Assembly: GCA_002441095.1 (NCBI GenBank)
Contig: DJVG01000016.1
Span: 1-20,183 of the forward strand
DNA: 20,183 nucleotides
Direction of reading: 5' to 3'
From: Elusimicrobia bacterium UBA6262
GTDB lineage: Bacteria > CAYTYR01 > UBA6262
This document shows, piece by piece, positions 6,682 to 15,640 of this stretch; the first letter of the stretch is position 1, and each line of letters opens with the position of its first letter. The notes beneath the pieces are model-generated. The model had not been told where the DNA came from and did not search any database. It was given only the letters and a program-made list of their open reading frames with translations. The position numbers and the translations under genes are program-made.

Positions 6682-6710
6682 ACAATATCACTATTATTGC
6701 ATTATGTCAA
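6682..6710 (-). promoter_or_regulatory. Near-consensus sigma-70 promoter of the PilZ pair
   Basis: On the minus strand a perfect -35 TTGACA (6705-6710) is followed by a 17-base spacer and the -10 TATTGT (6682-6687). The -10 is preceded by TGA, giving an extended -10. The start point would fall near 6675, about 23 bases before the ATG at 6652. The promoter lies just after the stop of the GT4 gene and gives the PilZ genes transcription independent of the glycan operon. Confidence 0.7.
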
Positions 6711-6715
6711 GTATT

Positions 6716-7780
6716 TTACCCGTATATCTCCCTGAGCTGCCGGACCTTGTCAGAGAACTGGAAGTGTTTCTGGACCAATATTTTGCCTTTATCTCCCATC
6801 GCCTGCGCTTCCGGCGGATGATCCAGGAGCCAGATAATGGCCGCGGCCAGCGCCAGCGGATCCCTGGGTTTGACCAACAAACCGGATTCCCTGGGCGTGA
6901 TCAACTCTTTTACGCCGCCAACATCAGTACATACTGCCGGGACACCCGCAGACAGGGCTTCCAGCAGGGCCTGCGGAAAACTCTCTTCCAATGATGCCAG
7001 GAAAAATACGTTAAATAAAGAAGTGATCCGGATGGCATCAAGTTCAAACCCGGTGAACCGGACATATTCAGTTAATTTCAGCCGGTCTATGACTGTAGTT
7101 ATTTTCTTTTTCTCCGGGCCATCGCCGACTAAAATAAATTTTACCTGCGGTTTCAGTCTGGTCACTGCTTGCACTATGGCAGGAATAAACTGCACCCCTT
7201 TTTCCTGATGGAACCTGCTGACGCTTCCCACCAGGATATCTTGCTCCTGCAAGTTATGTTTTTTCTTAAACCCAGCCAGCTCTTTATCGGTGAATTCCCG
7301 CAGCAGCCCAATTCCATTATGGATCACTTTAATTTTTTTAGCTGGGATCTTCTCACGCATAGCCAACAGGTCACGGGTATATTGGGAATTAGCAATAACA
7401 GTTGCTGCATACCTGGCGGTCCAGCGGTCCAGCCAGACATGCCAGGGATTTTTCCAGTCATCAATCGAACGCTGGCTGGAAATTATGACCTTTACACCGG
7501 CAGCATGGGCCGCCAGGCGGCCGATAATATTAGCCCGGTATAAATGCGTATGTACTATATCCATGGGATGCTGCCTGATAAAAGCAACCAGGTCCCGGAA
7601 CCCCTGCACCTGAAATACGGGAATGGCCAGTTGCTCGATCTCGTCAGCAACTGGTCCGCGGTCTTTAAGGTAACAGACCACAAAATTATAATCTTTTTTA
7701 AGATAACGCAGGTGATCTAACAGAGACCTTTCGGTTCCGCCGATATTGAGGCTGGTAATGACATGCAGGATGTTTTTCAT
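6716..7780 (-). CDS. GT4-family glycosyltransferase
   Basis: The protein has 354 aa and a typical GT-B fold. The N-terminal domain starts ILHVITSLNIGGTERSLLDHL, the glycine-rich acceptor-side loop of GT4 enzymes. The linker region has VIHNGIG at 152-158, and VGSVSRFHQEKG at 184-195 opens the donor-binding domain. VGDGPE at 218-223 is followed by the EX7E motif, E266 to E274, in EESFPQALLEALSAGVPAV. These features indicate a retaining transferase using a nucleotide sugar on the inner face of the membrane. It is the last gene of the glycan operon. The start lies two bases after the previous stop with only a weak SD, so translation is probably coupled. The sugar transferred cannot be told from sequence. 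Confidence 0.92.
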   Translation of the reverse strand: MKNILHVITSLNIGGTERSLLDHLRYLKKDYNFVVCYLKDRGPVADEIEQLAIPVFQVQGFRDLVAFIRQHPMDIVHTHLYRANIIGRLAAHAAGVKVIISSQRSIDDWKNPWHVWLDRWTARYAATVIANSQYTRDLLAMREKIPAKKIKVIHNGIGLLREFTDKELAGFKKKHNLQEQDILVGSVSRFHQEKGVQFIPAIVQAVTRLKPQVKFILVGDGPEKKKITTVIDRLKLTEYVRFTGFELDAIRITSLFNVFFLASLEESFPQALLEALSAGVPAVCTDVGGVKELITPRESGLLVKPRDPLALAAAIIWLLDHPPEAQAMGDKGKILVQKHFQFSDKVRQLREIYG

Positions 7781-7782
7781 GG

Positions 7783-9681
7783 TTATGTTTTTTCCCGGTC
7801 AATAAAAATGCGGTGCCAAAGTTCCAGGTTCAGCAGGTTCCAGAGCCGGTAGCCATGATTCATTTTGCCGGCAGTATGCTGGTGGACCAGCTTTTCAATA
7901 AATTCCCGGCGGAAATAGCCGCGCTGCAAACTCTGCTGGCTGAACAGGATATCGCACACATAATCTTTCAATTCGCGCCTGAACCACTTTTCGATCGGCA
8001 CGCCAAAACCCATCTTCCCGCGCCTGATTATTGCCGGCGGCAGAAGATCAGCAAAAGCTTTCTTTAAGATATACTTGCTGTGCTGTCCTTTTAATTTGCA
8101 AGAGGCCGGCAAGCTGGCTGCCAGTTCCATAAACTCATGGTCCAGGAAAGGCGACCTGGCTTCCAGGGAATTAGCCATGCAGGCAATATCCATCTTGACC
8201 AAAAGGTCTTCGGGTAAATAAGTCATGACATCAGTGTATAACAGCTGCTCCAGGAAATTGTCAGCTTTGGCCAGGTTAAAAACTGAGGTCAAATACTCGT
8301 AGGTGTCTGTGGCGGACACAGTTTGCTTGAAACTATCGCTATAAAGCTGAGACTGGTATTGCTGGTCAAAGGTACAATGCCAGGCAATATTTCTCCGGGC
8401 CGGGGTTTCTCCCATAGCCAAAGCAAAGCGCTTAAAAACCCGCAGGAGGTTTTTCTGGTGTTCGCGGTGCGGTATACAGCTGATGATTTTTTTCATTGCG
8501 CCAGTGGCCAGCAGTGGACGGAGGAAATCCAGCCGTGCAGCCAGCATATTGGCCTGATAGCGCAGATAGCCGGCAAAATTTTCATCCCCCCCGTCACCGT
8601 TCAACGCTACGGTCACAAAGCGTTTTGTTTCCCTGGCTACATAATAAGACGGTAAAGCGCTGGCGTCGCCAAAAGGTTCATTATAATGCCAAACCAGTTT
8701 AGGTAATATCTCAATAGCGTTAGGCTTGACGATAAATTCCTGGTGCTCGGTTTTAAAGTGTTTGGCTACCAGCCGGGCATACTCTACTTCGGAAAAATCA
8801 TTTTCCGCAAAACCGATACTGAATGTTTTTACCGGCTGGGTACTCAAACGGCTCATTAAACCAACGATAATTGAGGAATCCAGGCCGCCGGATAAAAAAG
8901 CCCCTAAAGGCACATCGCTGATCAAACGCAGTTTGACTGCCTCAGTCAGTTTTTCCCTGACCCGTTCTGCAGCTTCTGCTTCGCTAATATTAATTTTATT
9001 ACGGAAATCCAGATCCCAATACCGGGAAATTATTATTTTACCCTCAGCCGAACATTCCAAGATGCTGGCGGGAGGCAGTTTACTTATTTCCTTGAAAATA
9101 GTCAAAGGACTGGGTATATACTGGTAGGTCACAAAATAATGAATAGCTTCAGGATTAACTGCCGGCTTGAAACCAGGCCATTCCAGGATAGCCTTCGATT
9201 CTGAAGCAAAAACCAGACTGCCATTGATCATTGCATAGACTAACGGTTTCTTACCTACCCGGTCCCGGGCCAGCAGTAGTTTCCTGTTTTTCTCATCCCA
9301 GACCGCCAAGGCAAACATGCCGCGCAAATACCTGACACAATCCCGGCCATACTCTTCATAAAGATGGACTACCACTTCCGTATCGGTCCGGGTATAAAAA
9401 CGATGTCCCTTAGCTTCTAACTGCCGGCGCAATTCAGTAAAATTATATATTTCACCGTTAAAAATCACTACTACGGTTTTATCTTCGTTATAAATTGGCT
9501 GTTGTCCTGTTTGCAGGTCAATAATGGAAAGACGGCGATGCCCTAAACCGATATTACCGGCAAGATGAGTACCCTGGTCATCAGGGCCGCGGTGCACGAG
9601 CGTCTGGCACATTTTCTCTATGGTTTCCTGGTTCACCGGCTCATGTGAACCGAAATTATATACTCCGCATATTCCGCACAT
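7783..9681 (-). CDS. asnB: AsnB-type glutamine-dependent amidotransferase B
   Basis: The protein has 632 aa. The glutaminase domain has Cys2 (MCGICG), R50 in GHRRLSIID, N75 and E77 in FNGEIYNF, and D100. The ATP-pyrophosphatase domain has SGGLDSS at 264-270 and NGDGGDE at 361-367. The C-terminal region reads EDLLVKMDIACMANSLEARSPFLD, then GKMGFGVP, as in AsnB and the exosortase-associated amidotransferases. All residues for glutamine hydrolysis and adenylation are intact. It is clearly diverged from the copy at 13727-15628, which carries Thr instead of Leu in the PP-loop and Gln in GGQGGDE instead of Asp, so the two may amidate different acceptors. AGAGGA lies six bases before the ATG, and the stop is two bases before the next gene. 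Ordinary asparagine synthetase is the alternative. Confidence 0.93.
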   Translation of the reverse strand: MCGICGVYNFGSHEPVNQETIEKMCQTLVHRGPDDQGTHLAGNIGLGHRRLSIIDLQTGQQPIYNEDKTVVVIFNGEIYNFTELRRQLEAKGHRFYTRTDTEVVVHLYEEYGRDCVRYLRGMFALAVWDEKNRKLLLARDRVGKKPLVYAMINGSLVFASESKAILEWPGFKPAVNPEAIHYFVTYQYIPSPLTIFKEISKLPPASILECSAEGKIIISRYWDLDFRNKINISEAEAAERVREKLTEAVKLRLISDVPLGAFLSGGLDSSIIVGLMSRLSTQPVKTFSIGFAENDFSEVEYARLVAKHFKTEHQEFIVKPNAIEILPKLVWHYNEPFGDASALPSYYVARETKRFVTVALNGDGGDENFAGYLRYQANMLAARLDFLRPLLATGAMKKIISCIPHREHQKNLLRVFKRFALAMGETPARRNIAWHCTFDQQYQSQLYSDSFKQTVSATDTYEYLTSVFNLAKADNFLEQLLYTDVMTYLPEDLLVKMDIACMANSLEARSPFLDHEFMELAASLPASCKLKGQHSKYILKKAFADLLPPAIIRRGKMGFGVPIEKWFRRELKDYVCDILFSQQSLQRGYFRREFIEKLVHQHTAGKMNHGYRLWNLLNLELWHRIFIDREKT

Positions 9682-9698
9682 GGGGGTTCCTCTGACAA

Positions 9699-10490
9699 TT
9701 ATTTAATAACCGTGATATACAGATCCAGGCCTGCCAGGCGAGCGGCAGTTTTAAGCGCGAGGCACCGCCTTAAACCCAGGCAGAACCTGGTACAGGTGTA
9801 TTCATCAAAATTTTGTTTATCGATCTTGACCCGGGCAAACTTCTTAAACAATTTTCTGGCTTCCCGCACGGAAAGGTAATCAGTATGAGGAGCGGTTTCC
9901 CCGGCAATGTTGCTATCGTATTCAGCCTGGCTTTGCTTGTTTTTAGCTGCCCGGCGCAGTATTTGGCGGAAAGACCAGCGATTGTAAACCATGATCACTG
10001 CCTGGCCTTGTTTTTTCAGTACCCGATGCACTTCTGCCACTGCGCGTCCCAGGTCCCCGGTATGATGCAGGCAGCCTATGGCATATACGTAATCAAAACT
10101 TTCAGCCGGGTAAGGCAGCTCTAACGCTGAACCAACTTTTATTTTATCGCTGGATCCGTTTTGGCCTACCAGTCCCAGGCGGTATCTCATCAATTCTACC
10201 GGTCCCGAGGCTATATCAATACCATAATAATCAGCTTGCTCTGCCGCGATCAACTGCCCCAAAGTCCCATAGCCCAAGCCTATTTCCAATACCTTCCGTC
10301 CACGCAAATCCTTCCCCTCTACATAATGGCGTAAGTAAGGATAATAGGCCAGATAAGCAGCATCAAAAAGTTTCAGGCTCTCCCGGGATCGGTCCTTTAA
10401 TCCTAAGACGCGTGCCAAATGAGAGCCGCAGAGCTCTGACCAGAATTTGGCGTTCTTTATATCAACTTCAGATTGGCCATGATCATTCAT
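9699..10490 (-). CDS. Class I SAM-dependent methyltransferase B
   Basis: The protein has 263 aa. Motif I is VLEIGLGYG at 67-75, YYGIDIASG at 88-96 holds the acidic residue that would bind SAM ribose, and LELPYPAESFDYVYAIGCLHH near 123-143 followed by HRVLKKQGQAVIMVYN matches the Methyltransf_11 pattern. The C-terminal third is basic and unlike methyltransferase A. The two genes therefore appear to come from different subfamilies rather than a recent duplication. An AGGAGG lies eleven bases before the ATG, and the start overlaps the upstream stop by one base. Co-transcription with glycosyltransferases suggests methylation of a sugar or glycan end. A role as a chain terminator is possible but not shown. 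Confidence 0.86.
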   Translation of the reverse strand: MNDHGQSEVDIKNAKFWSELCGSHLARVLGLKDRSRESLKLFDAAYLAYYPYLRHYVEGKDLRGRKVLEIGLGYGTLGQLIAAEQADYYGIDIASGPVELMRYRLGLVGQNGSSDKIKVGSALELPYPAESFDYVYAIGCLHHTGDLGRAVAEVHRVLKKQGQAVIMVYNRWSFRQILRRAAKNKQSQAEYDSNIAGETAPHTDYLSVREARKLFKKFARVKIDKQNFDEYTCTRFCLGLRRCLALKTAARLAGLDLYITVIK

Positions 10491-11725
10491 TAGTCCAGCA
10501 GCCTCCTGATCGTCTTTAAACGGTGCTGGTACGTATGTTCTGCTAAAATATATTCATAGGTTTGGCTGACCATTTCCTGACGGTACCCGGTATCCAGAAA
10601 ACGTTTCATTACATTATCTATGTTAGAAAAGTTTCGCTCCAATGCCAGATAGTGCCGGTCGGCCTGTAAAATGCCATTGAATTCACCTTTAAACATGATC
10701 TGGCAGGTTTTAGTGCCGATCGCGTCAAAATGACGCGATGATATAGCCTTAGTGTAAACCGGCGGCTGGTTAAGGGGATAATGACGATAGAATTTATCAT
10801 AGATCTCGCTAAACCCGATGCCTTCGAAAGCCTGGAACTGATGTTTAACCTTAAAAAGCTTTTTGGCTGCCGGATACATGATATTTTTTACCAGCAATTT
10901 CAGGGGATGAGGCAGCCGTTCATAAACACCCTGGATACGGGAGTTATAATTTACGATCCTCTTAACCGGCTGTTTTCTTCCCTGCCGGATATATTCAAAG
11001 ATCGCGTTAATGGTGTGATCATCTTTTTCCAAGTAATATGAACCAGCCTCGGTAGCGATCGTTCCCTTGCAGTTGTTCAGGAATCCTGCCCAACCTGCCC
11101 GGTCGAACCGTGAGTTGGCGCTCAGGTCAATTTTTAAAGGCCTTGGAAATTTATATTTAGAAAAGAATTTTAGCAGTTCATTTCTTTCATTGTCGCCCAT
11201 ATAGGGGCCATACTCATGGGTTCTGGTACCAATATCGATAGGTCTTTTCTCCGGCGCTACGGCGGGGAAAAATATGGCGGGGTTCAAGGCATGCGGCAGG
11301 GCCACCACCCTGGTTTCCTGGCATTCACTATAAAGCCACTGCCCGGCAGCCAAAGGCAGCTGGGTACCGACAAATTCCGCACGGATATCCTGGATAAAAC
11401 CGATCTTATCCTTCAGCGGTACTAACGGCAGGTTTACTTCATTGCCGACAAAAGCCAACAATTTGGATTTTCTTTCCCTCAAGGCCTCCTTGAGCGGAGT
11501 CACAAATTTAAGGGTATCGGCCAAGACCGAGTGCAGAAGAACTATGAAATCGTATTCTGCCAGGTTCTTTTTTATTTCATCCTGTTCGTGTTTCCGGCAA
11601 ATATTAGCCACTGTCACGGCAAAATCCGGCGCTGACTGGAAAGCATCCCGCCAGTCATCGTAATAAGATAATTGGTCGGTATAATTGGCATATAATACCA
11701 GCGTCCGTATCTTGGAAAAGCTCAT
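10490..11725 (-). CDS. CgeB-like glycosyltransferase B
   Basis: The protein has 411 aa and is soluble. Strand-like segments at the N-terminus (IRTLVLYANY; YDFIVLLHSVL; KLLAFVGNE) suggest the first GT-B domain. The second half shares blocks with the paralogue at 15641-16918: RPIDIGTRTHEYGPYMG at 161-177, NNCKGTIATEAGSYYLE at 217-233, and ISSRHFDAIGTKTCQIMFKG at 328-347, followed by FSNIDNVMKRFL. These blocks fit the CgeB/Glyco_trans_1_2 group. The shared acidic residue in the EAG block and the RHF motif are good candidates for functional sites. The start ATG overlaps the preceding stop and has no clear SD of its own. The stop overlaps the next ATG by one base (TAATG). Donor sugar and acceptor are unknown. 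Confidence 0.78.
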   Translation of the reverse strand: MSFSKIRTLVLYANYTDQLSYYDDWRDAFQSAPDFAVTVANICRKHEQDEIKKNLAEYDFIVLLHSVLADTLKFVTPLKEALRERKSKLLAFVGNEVNLPLVPLKDKIGFIQDIRAEFVGTQLPLAAGQWLYSECQETRVVALPHALNPAIFFPAVAPEKRPIDIGTRTHEYGPYMGDNERNELLKFFSKYKFPRPLKIDLSANSRFDRAGWAGFLNNCKGTIATEAGSYYLEKDDHTINAIFEYIRQGRKQPVKRIVNYNSRIQGVYERLPHPLKLLVKNIMYPAAKKLFKVKHQFQAFEGIGFSEIYDKFYRHYPLNQPPVYTKAISSRHFDAIGTKTCQIMFKGEFNGILQADRHYLALERNFSNIDNVMKRFLDTGYRQEMVSQTYEYILAEHTYQHRLKTIRRLLD

Positions 11726-12768
11726 AGCGCCATATGCTTTCTGTGCTTCTTAATGCATTTATTGATCAAGTGGATATTGGCCCGGGTCCAGCTGATGGTT
11801 TCCTGTACCCCTTCCCTAAGACCGACTGAGGCCTGAAAACCAATTTTTCCGCGCGATTTACGCGTACTGCCAAATCTTTTACCAGAGTTATCCCAGGAAC
11901 GCTTAGGCAGGAATTTTATACCGGCAGTATTACCGGTCAATTCATTAATTGTCCGGGCTAGATCAATAATTTTTGTCTCTTTACCACTGGCCAGGTTATA
12001 GGCCTCGCCAGGTTTGCCTTTGACGGCGCAGGCGATCAAGCCTTTACAAATATCATCCACAAAGATGAAATCCCTGGTCGCCACGCCTTTATTCTCTACG
12101 GTCAATGGCTGTTTGTTCAGGGCTTTGTAAATGAAAACCGGCACTACATTGCGCCAAACCGTAGCTGGGGTACCTCTCCATTTGCCTGCTCCCAACACTT
12201 CCCCCGGGCCATAAACATTCTGGAAACGGGCTCGTACAGCCGGCAGCCCGAATTGGCGTTGGAAATAAACCGCATAGAACTCACCGATAAGTTTCGAGAT
12301 TGAATACGGGCTGTCCTGAAGAAGTGAGACCGGAGCATCCTCCCGGGTCGCTTCAGCTTTGCCGAATGTTTTTTTAGCGCTGGCACAGCCTGCGCCAGAA
12401 TAAACAAGGGCATGCAGTTTCTTGAATCTTTTCACATGGTTCATCAGTTTTAATGAGGTTAAGGTGTTGTTAGCATGATCAGCGAGAGGATCGTATATTG
12501 AATTCTGGTTGCCATGGAAAGTGGCAAGATGAAAAATGTAATCAAAATCATCGTTCACACTTTTTAAAATAGTATCGCCGGCTATCGAGCCGTTAAGTAT
12601 CTTCAACCTATGGTCGGCAGGTAGATTGGCCAGTTCAGAGGAGAGAAAATTATCTACTACCGTGATCCTGATCCCGGGATATTTTGCCAGGAGCATTTTT
12701 ACCAGGTTGCTGCCGACAAACCCAGCTCCTCCCGAGACTAGAACTTTTGACTTTTTGAAATAATCCAC
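11722..12768 (-). CDS. NAD-dependent sugar-nucleotide epimerase/dehydratase B (extended SDR)
   Basis: With the GTG start the protein has 348 aa. It shows GGAGFVG at 13-19, D39 at the end of beta2, a YSGAGCASAKKTFG stretch in the place of the usual TS-x-VYG segment, and the catalytic pair Y155/K159 in SPYSISK. Residues 190-230 contain RFQNVYGPGE and WRGTPATVWRNV, an unusual block typical of a glycan-locus subgroup rather than housekeeping GalE. FIFVDDICKG and NLASGKE complete the family pattern. The enzyme is well separated in sequence from its neighbour, so the two probably catalyse different steps, for example sequential epimerisations at different carbons of one UDP-uronic acid. The TGA stop overlaps the ATG of the next gene (ATGA), indicating translational coupling. 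Confidence 0.87.
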   Translation of the reverse strand: MDYFKKSKVLVSGGAGFVGSNLVKMLLAKYPGIRITVVDNFLSSELANLPADHRLKILNGSIAGDTILKSVNDDFDYIFHLATFHGNQNSIYDPLADHANNTLTSLKLMNHVKRFKKLHALVYSGAGCASAKKTFGKAEATREDAPVSLLQDSPYSISKLIGEFYAVYFQRQFGLPAVRARFQNVYGPGEVLGAGKWRGTPATVWRNVVPVFIYKALNKQPLTVENKGVATRDFIFVDDICKGLIACAVKGKPGEAYNLASGKETKIIDLARTINELTGNTAGIKFLPKRSWDNSGKRFGSTRKSRGKIGFQASVGLREGVQETISWTRANIHLINKCIKKHRKHMAL

Positions 12769-12773
12769 GTTAA

Positions 12774-13718
12774 TTAGTCCTTTTTTAAATGGGTATAAGT
12801 CTGGCTGATACCGTTTTTCTTGTACCACTCAATAGCCGCTTTGATGCCTGCTTCAAGCGGGGTATTCGTTTTCCAGTCGAAATCACGGTTGGTCTTGGTG
12901 GGATCCAGGAGAATAGTGGAAACATCATCCTGGCTTCTCGGCCGCACTTCCACTTCCTTTTCCAGCTTAAGTCCAAGGGCCTTTACTGTAGCGTCAAATA
13001 GTTCCTTAATGGCAAAATCAGCACCGCTGGAGACATGATAATAGCCCTTTTCTCCCCGGCCGGCTAAAGCTTTCATAACTACCGCTATCAAGTCATCTAT
13101 AAAAATAAAATCCCGGCGCGTATCCATGACGAAACAGGGCTTATTACCGGTCAGCCGGGCGTAGAATGTCGGCAAAGGACCGCTCAGGTTCCTGGGGCCA
13201 TACGCATTGGCCAGGCGGAACGAAACAAAATCAAGCCCGCTCAATTCGATATATAATTCTGCCGCGGTTTTAGAAATGGCATAACTGCTGCCGCCGCTAT
13301 TTCCTCCCGAGAACAACGGATGTTTCAAGCTGATGGGTTGTTCCAGTGGTTTAAGGCCATAGCAGAGCGAGGTTTGGAAGTAAATGAGCCGTTGTACTTT
13401 AGCTTTTTTTGCCGCCTGTACTACATTAACAGCTCCCAGGACATTGGTCAACGCGTCCTCGACCCAATTATCCGGATCCTTATAGGCGGCCGCGGCATGA
13501 ACCACCTGGTCTGGCCCAAATTCGGCAAAACATTTTTCCACCAGCTGCTGGTCAGCTATGGATCCTTCCACTACTTTAAGATTTTTCTGCGGCACCAGGT
13601 TGTCTCTCCGGCCAGTAGCATAGTTATCTATTACCAACACCTGGTTTTCCTGGGCCAGCAGTTTATCAGCCAGGGTTGAACCGACAAAGCCGGCACCTCC
13701 GGTGATCAATATTTTCAT
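12774..13718 (-). CDS. NAD-dependent sugar-nucleotide epimerase/dehydratase A (extended SDR)
   Basis: The protein has 314 aa and a complete extended-SDR layout. The dinucleotide motif is GGAGFVG at 7-13, and D31 is placed to bind the NAD ribose. The TSLCYG segment supplies the catalytic Ser/Thr near 117, and the active-site pair is Y146 and K150 in SYAISK. FIFIDDL near 205 and the substrate-binding C-terminal part follow the GalE-like pattern. The reaction is probably C4- or C5-epimerisation, or 4,6-dehydration, of a UDP-sugar. Placement between an amidotransferase and a second epimerase recalls the wbmF/G/H/I group of Bordetella, where such enzymes act on UDP-2,3-diacetamido uronic acids. 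The ATG has AGGAGG four bases upstream, overlapping the preceding stop. The exact reaction is inferred from context only. Confidence 0.88.
   Translation of the reverse strand: MKILITGGAGFVGSTLADKLLAQENQVLVIDNYATGRRDNLVPQKNLKVVEGSIADQQLVEKCFAEFGPDQVVHAAAAYKDPDNWVEDALTNVLGAVNVVQAAKKAKVQRLIYFQTSLCYGLKPLEQPISLKHPLFSGGNSGGSSYAISKTAAELYIELSGLDFVSFRLANAYGPRNLSGPLPTFYARLTGNKPCFVMDTRRDFIFIDDLIAVVMKALAGRGEKGYYHVSSGADFAIKELFDATVKALGLKLEKEVEVRPRSQDDVSTILLDPTKTNRDFDWKTNTPLEAGIKAAIEWYKKNGISQTYTHLKKD
12778..12782 (-). promoter_or_regulatory. Ribosome binding site that sets the GTG start of the second epimerase
   Basis: AAGGA lies at the very end of the upstream epimerase gene, nine bases before GTG 12766-12768. 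A longer reading from ATG 12828 would overlap the upstream gene by 55 bp and would add about 20 residues (ending KKGLIN) with no family resemblance before the first Rossmann strand. The GTG start is therefore preferred. Confidence 0.6.
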
Positions 13719-13726
13719 GTTACCTC

Positions 13727-15628
13727 CTAAGCTATCATGGATTTATATTTATGCTGTTGATCGATAAACTCGCGGCACCAAAGCTCCAGGGAAAGCAAGC
13801 CCCACAGTTTCCGGCCGAATTTTGCCTCTTTGGAAATATTTTTCAGGATTTCTTTTTTATTGAGGAAGAAACGGTCCGGGGTATTGAAAGTATCAAAAAT
13901 AAAATCCTTCAATTCATTTTTGGACCACTCGGTCAGCGGCACCGGAAAACCCATTTTATCTTTCCTGTTCAAGATGCCTTCCGGCAGGTAGCTTTGCATC
14001 GCATCCTGCAATATCATCTTCAATTTCCCATCCTTGAATTTCACATCCGCAGGTATGGTCGCGGCAAACTCCACCACTTCATGGTCCAGGAAAGGAACCC
14101 TGGATTCCAGGCCGTGGGCCATGCTCATCCGGTCTTCAACCTGCAATAATGCCGGCAACAGGGTCTTGAAATCAAAATGGGTCATTTTATCGAAATAGGA
14201 TTCTTTCCCTACATTATGGCCGTTAAAGATCCCCTGGAATGTTTCAAAAACGGGAAATTCCCCGATCGCTTGCCAGTTTATCTCCTGGCCCATGGTCGTA
14301 GCCCGGTTGATCAAACGGAAGTATCTTTTATCCAGGGATTCAAAAAGCCCCTCCTGCCAGAATTCCTGCAGCAGCGGCTTGTAATTACGCAGCAGTGCGA
14401 GGTTCGGAATGATGGATTCATAGGTCACCACAAAATTACCATTATGCAAGGTGCCCTCGATCGCTCCCTTGATGCATTGTTCAAAATAGGCGATCAAATA
14501 TCTCACATATCCGCCAAAGACCTCGTCGCCACCCTGTCCCCCCAGGACTACTTTGCGATGCTGTGACGCCAATTTAGACACCATAAATTGAGGAAAAGAA
14601 CCCGGCCCGGCAATAGGATAGTCCAGGTGGTAGATGACTTTTTTAATCACCTCCGTGAAATCCTTGCTGGATATATCCACCTGGTGCAGGGTAAAGCCTT
14701 TCTCCGCTGCCAGCAGGGCAGCGTATTTGCTTTCGTCATAGGCATTATCAGGCGATAGGAACCGGCCGTGAAAAGCTTTATGCTCTTGCCCGGCCAAATA
14801 CCGGCTGGACAGCGAGGCGATCAAGCTGGAATCAGTGCCACCGCTCAGATAAGCACCAACCGGTACATCGCTGCGTACATGTATCTTAACTGATTCTTCC
14901 AGTAGGGATCTTAATTTTTCCTCAAAATACTCTGCCGGACGGCCAAACTCCAGGTGGTAATAAACTTCCCAATATCTTTCGATCCTGGGCGGGCCGTCTT
15001 TGACGGTCAAACAGTGGGCCGGGGATAATTCATTGATCCCGGCGAATAATGTCTTCCCGTTCAGGTAAAACTGGAATACCAGGTATTCCTTGAGAGCTTC
15101 GAGATTAACAGCAGTCTCTTTCAGGAACGGTAACAGTGTTTTGGTTTCAGACGCGAAATAAAAAACATCATCCACCATTACATAATAAAAAGGTTTTATC
15201 CCAAAACGGTCCCGGGCGCAAAACAACTGCCTTTTTGACTCATCCCAGAGGGCGAACGCGAACATTCCCTTGAAGTGATTGACACATTCAGACCCCCACT
15301 TCTGGTAGGCGGCTAAAATCACTTCTGTATCAGAAGTAGTCTGGTATTGGAAATCCCTTAATTCCTTCTTAAGTTCCAGGTAATTATAGATCTCTCCGTT
15401 AAAACAAACCACATTACCGCGCTCATCCTGCATCGGCTGCGCCCCGGTCTGCAAGTCGATAATACTCAAGCGCCGGTGAGCTAAACCAACGTGTTTATCC
15501 TGATGGGTCCAAATACCTTCACCATCCGGACCGCGGTGGGCCTGGATCTTGTTCATTACCTTAAGATGACGGTCTATTTCCCGATAAGCTTTTTGTTTAA
15601 CATTGATGATTCCTGCTATGCCGCACAT
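13727..15628 (-). CDS. asnB: AsnB-type glutamine-dependent amidotransferase A
   Basis: The protein has 633 aa, the usual length for class-B asparagine synthetases. The start MCGIAG leaves Cys2 as the Ntn glutaminase nucleophile after Met removal. Glutamine-site residues are present: R52 in HRRLSIID, N77 and E79 in FNGEIYN, and D100. The synthetase domain has the PP-loop SGGTDSS at 262-268 and GGQGGDE at 363-369. The family uses ATP and glutamine to amidate a carboxylate. In polysaccharide loci, homologues such as WbpS and WbmI are thought to turn uronic acids into uronamides, which is the role I favour here because epimerase genes follow directly. Genuine asparagine synthesis cannot be excluded. 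An AGAGG precedes the ATG. Its TAG stop lies inside the TTAGGAGG ribosome site of the next gene, so the two are tightly coupled. Confidence 0.93.
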   Translation of the reverse strand: MCGIAGIINVKQKAYREIDRHLKVMNKIQAHRGPDGEGIWTHQDKHVGLAHRRLSIIDLQTGAQPMQDERGNVVCFNGEIYNYLELKKELRDFQYQTTSDTEVILAAYQKWGSECVNHFKGMFAFALWDESKRQLFCARDRFGIKPFYYVMVDDVFYFASETKTLLPFLKETAVNLEALKEYLVFQFYLNGKTLFAGINELSPAHCLTVKDGPPRIERYWEVYYHLEFGRPAEYFEEKLRSLLEESVKIHVRSDVPVGAYLSGGTDSSLIASLSSRYLAGQEHKAFHGRFLSPDNAYDESKYAALLAAEKGFTLHQVDISSKDFTEVIKKVIYHLDYPIAGPGSFPQFMVSKLASQHRKVVLGGQGGDEVFGGYVRYLIAYFEQCIKGAIEGTLHNGNFVVTYESIIPNLALLRNYKPLLQEFWQEGLFESLDKRYFRLINRATTMGQEINWQAIGEFPVFETFQGIFNGHNVGKESYFDKMTHFDFKTLLPALLQVEDRMSMAHGLESRVPFLDHEVVEFAATIPADVKFKDGKLKMILQDAMQSYLPEGILNRKDKMGFPVPLTEWSKNELKDFIFDTFNTPDRFFLNKKEILKNISKEAKFGRKLWGLLSLELWCREFIDQQHKYKSMIA

Positions 15629-15640
15629 GGCTGCCTCTTT

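Noticed and set aside
12769..12828. ATG 12828 as start of the second epimerase
   Set aside because: It gives a 55-bp overlap with the first epimerase and adds residues before the Rossmann strand with no family match. GTG 12768 has AAGGA at good spacing.
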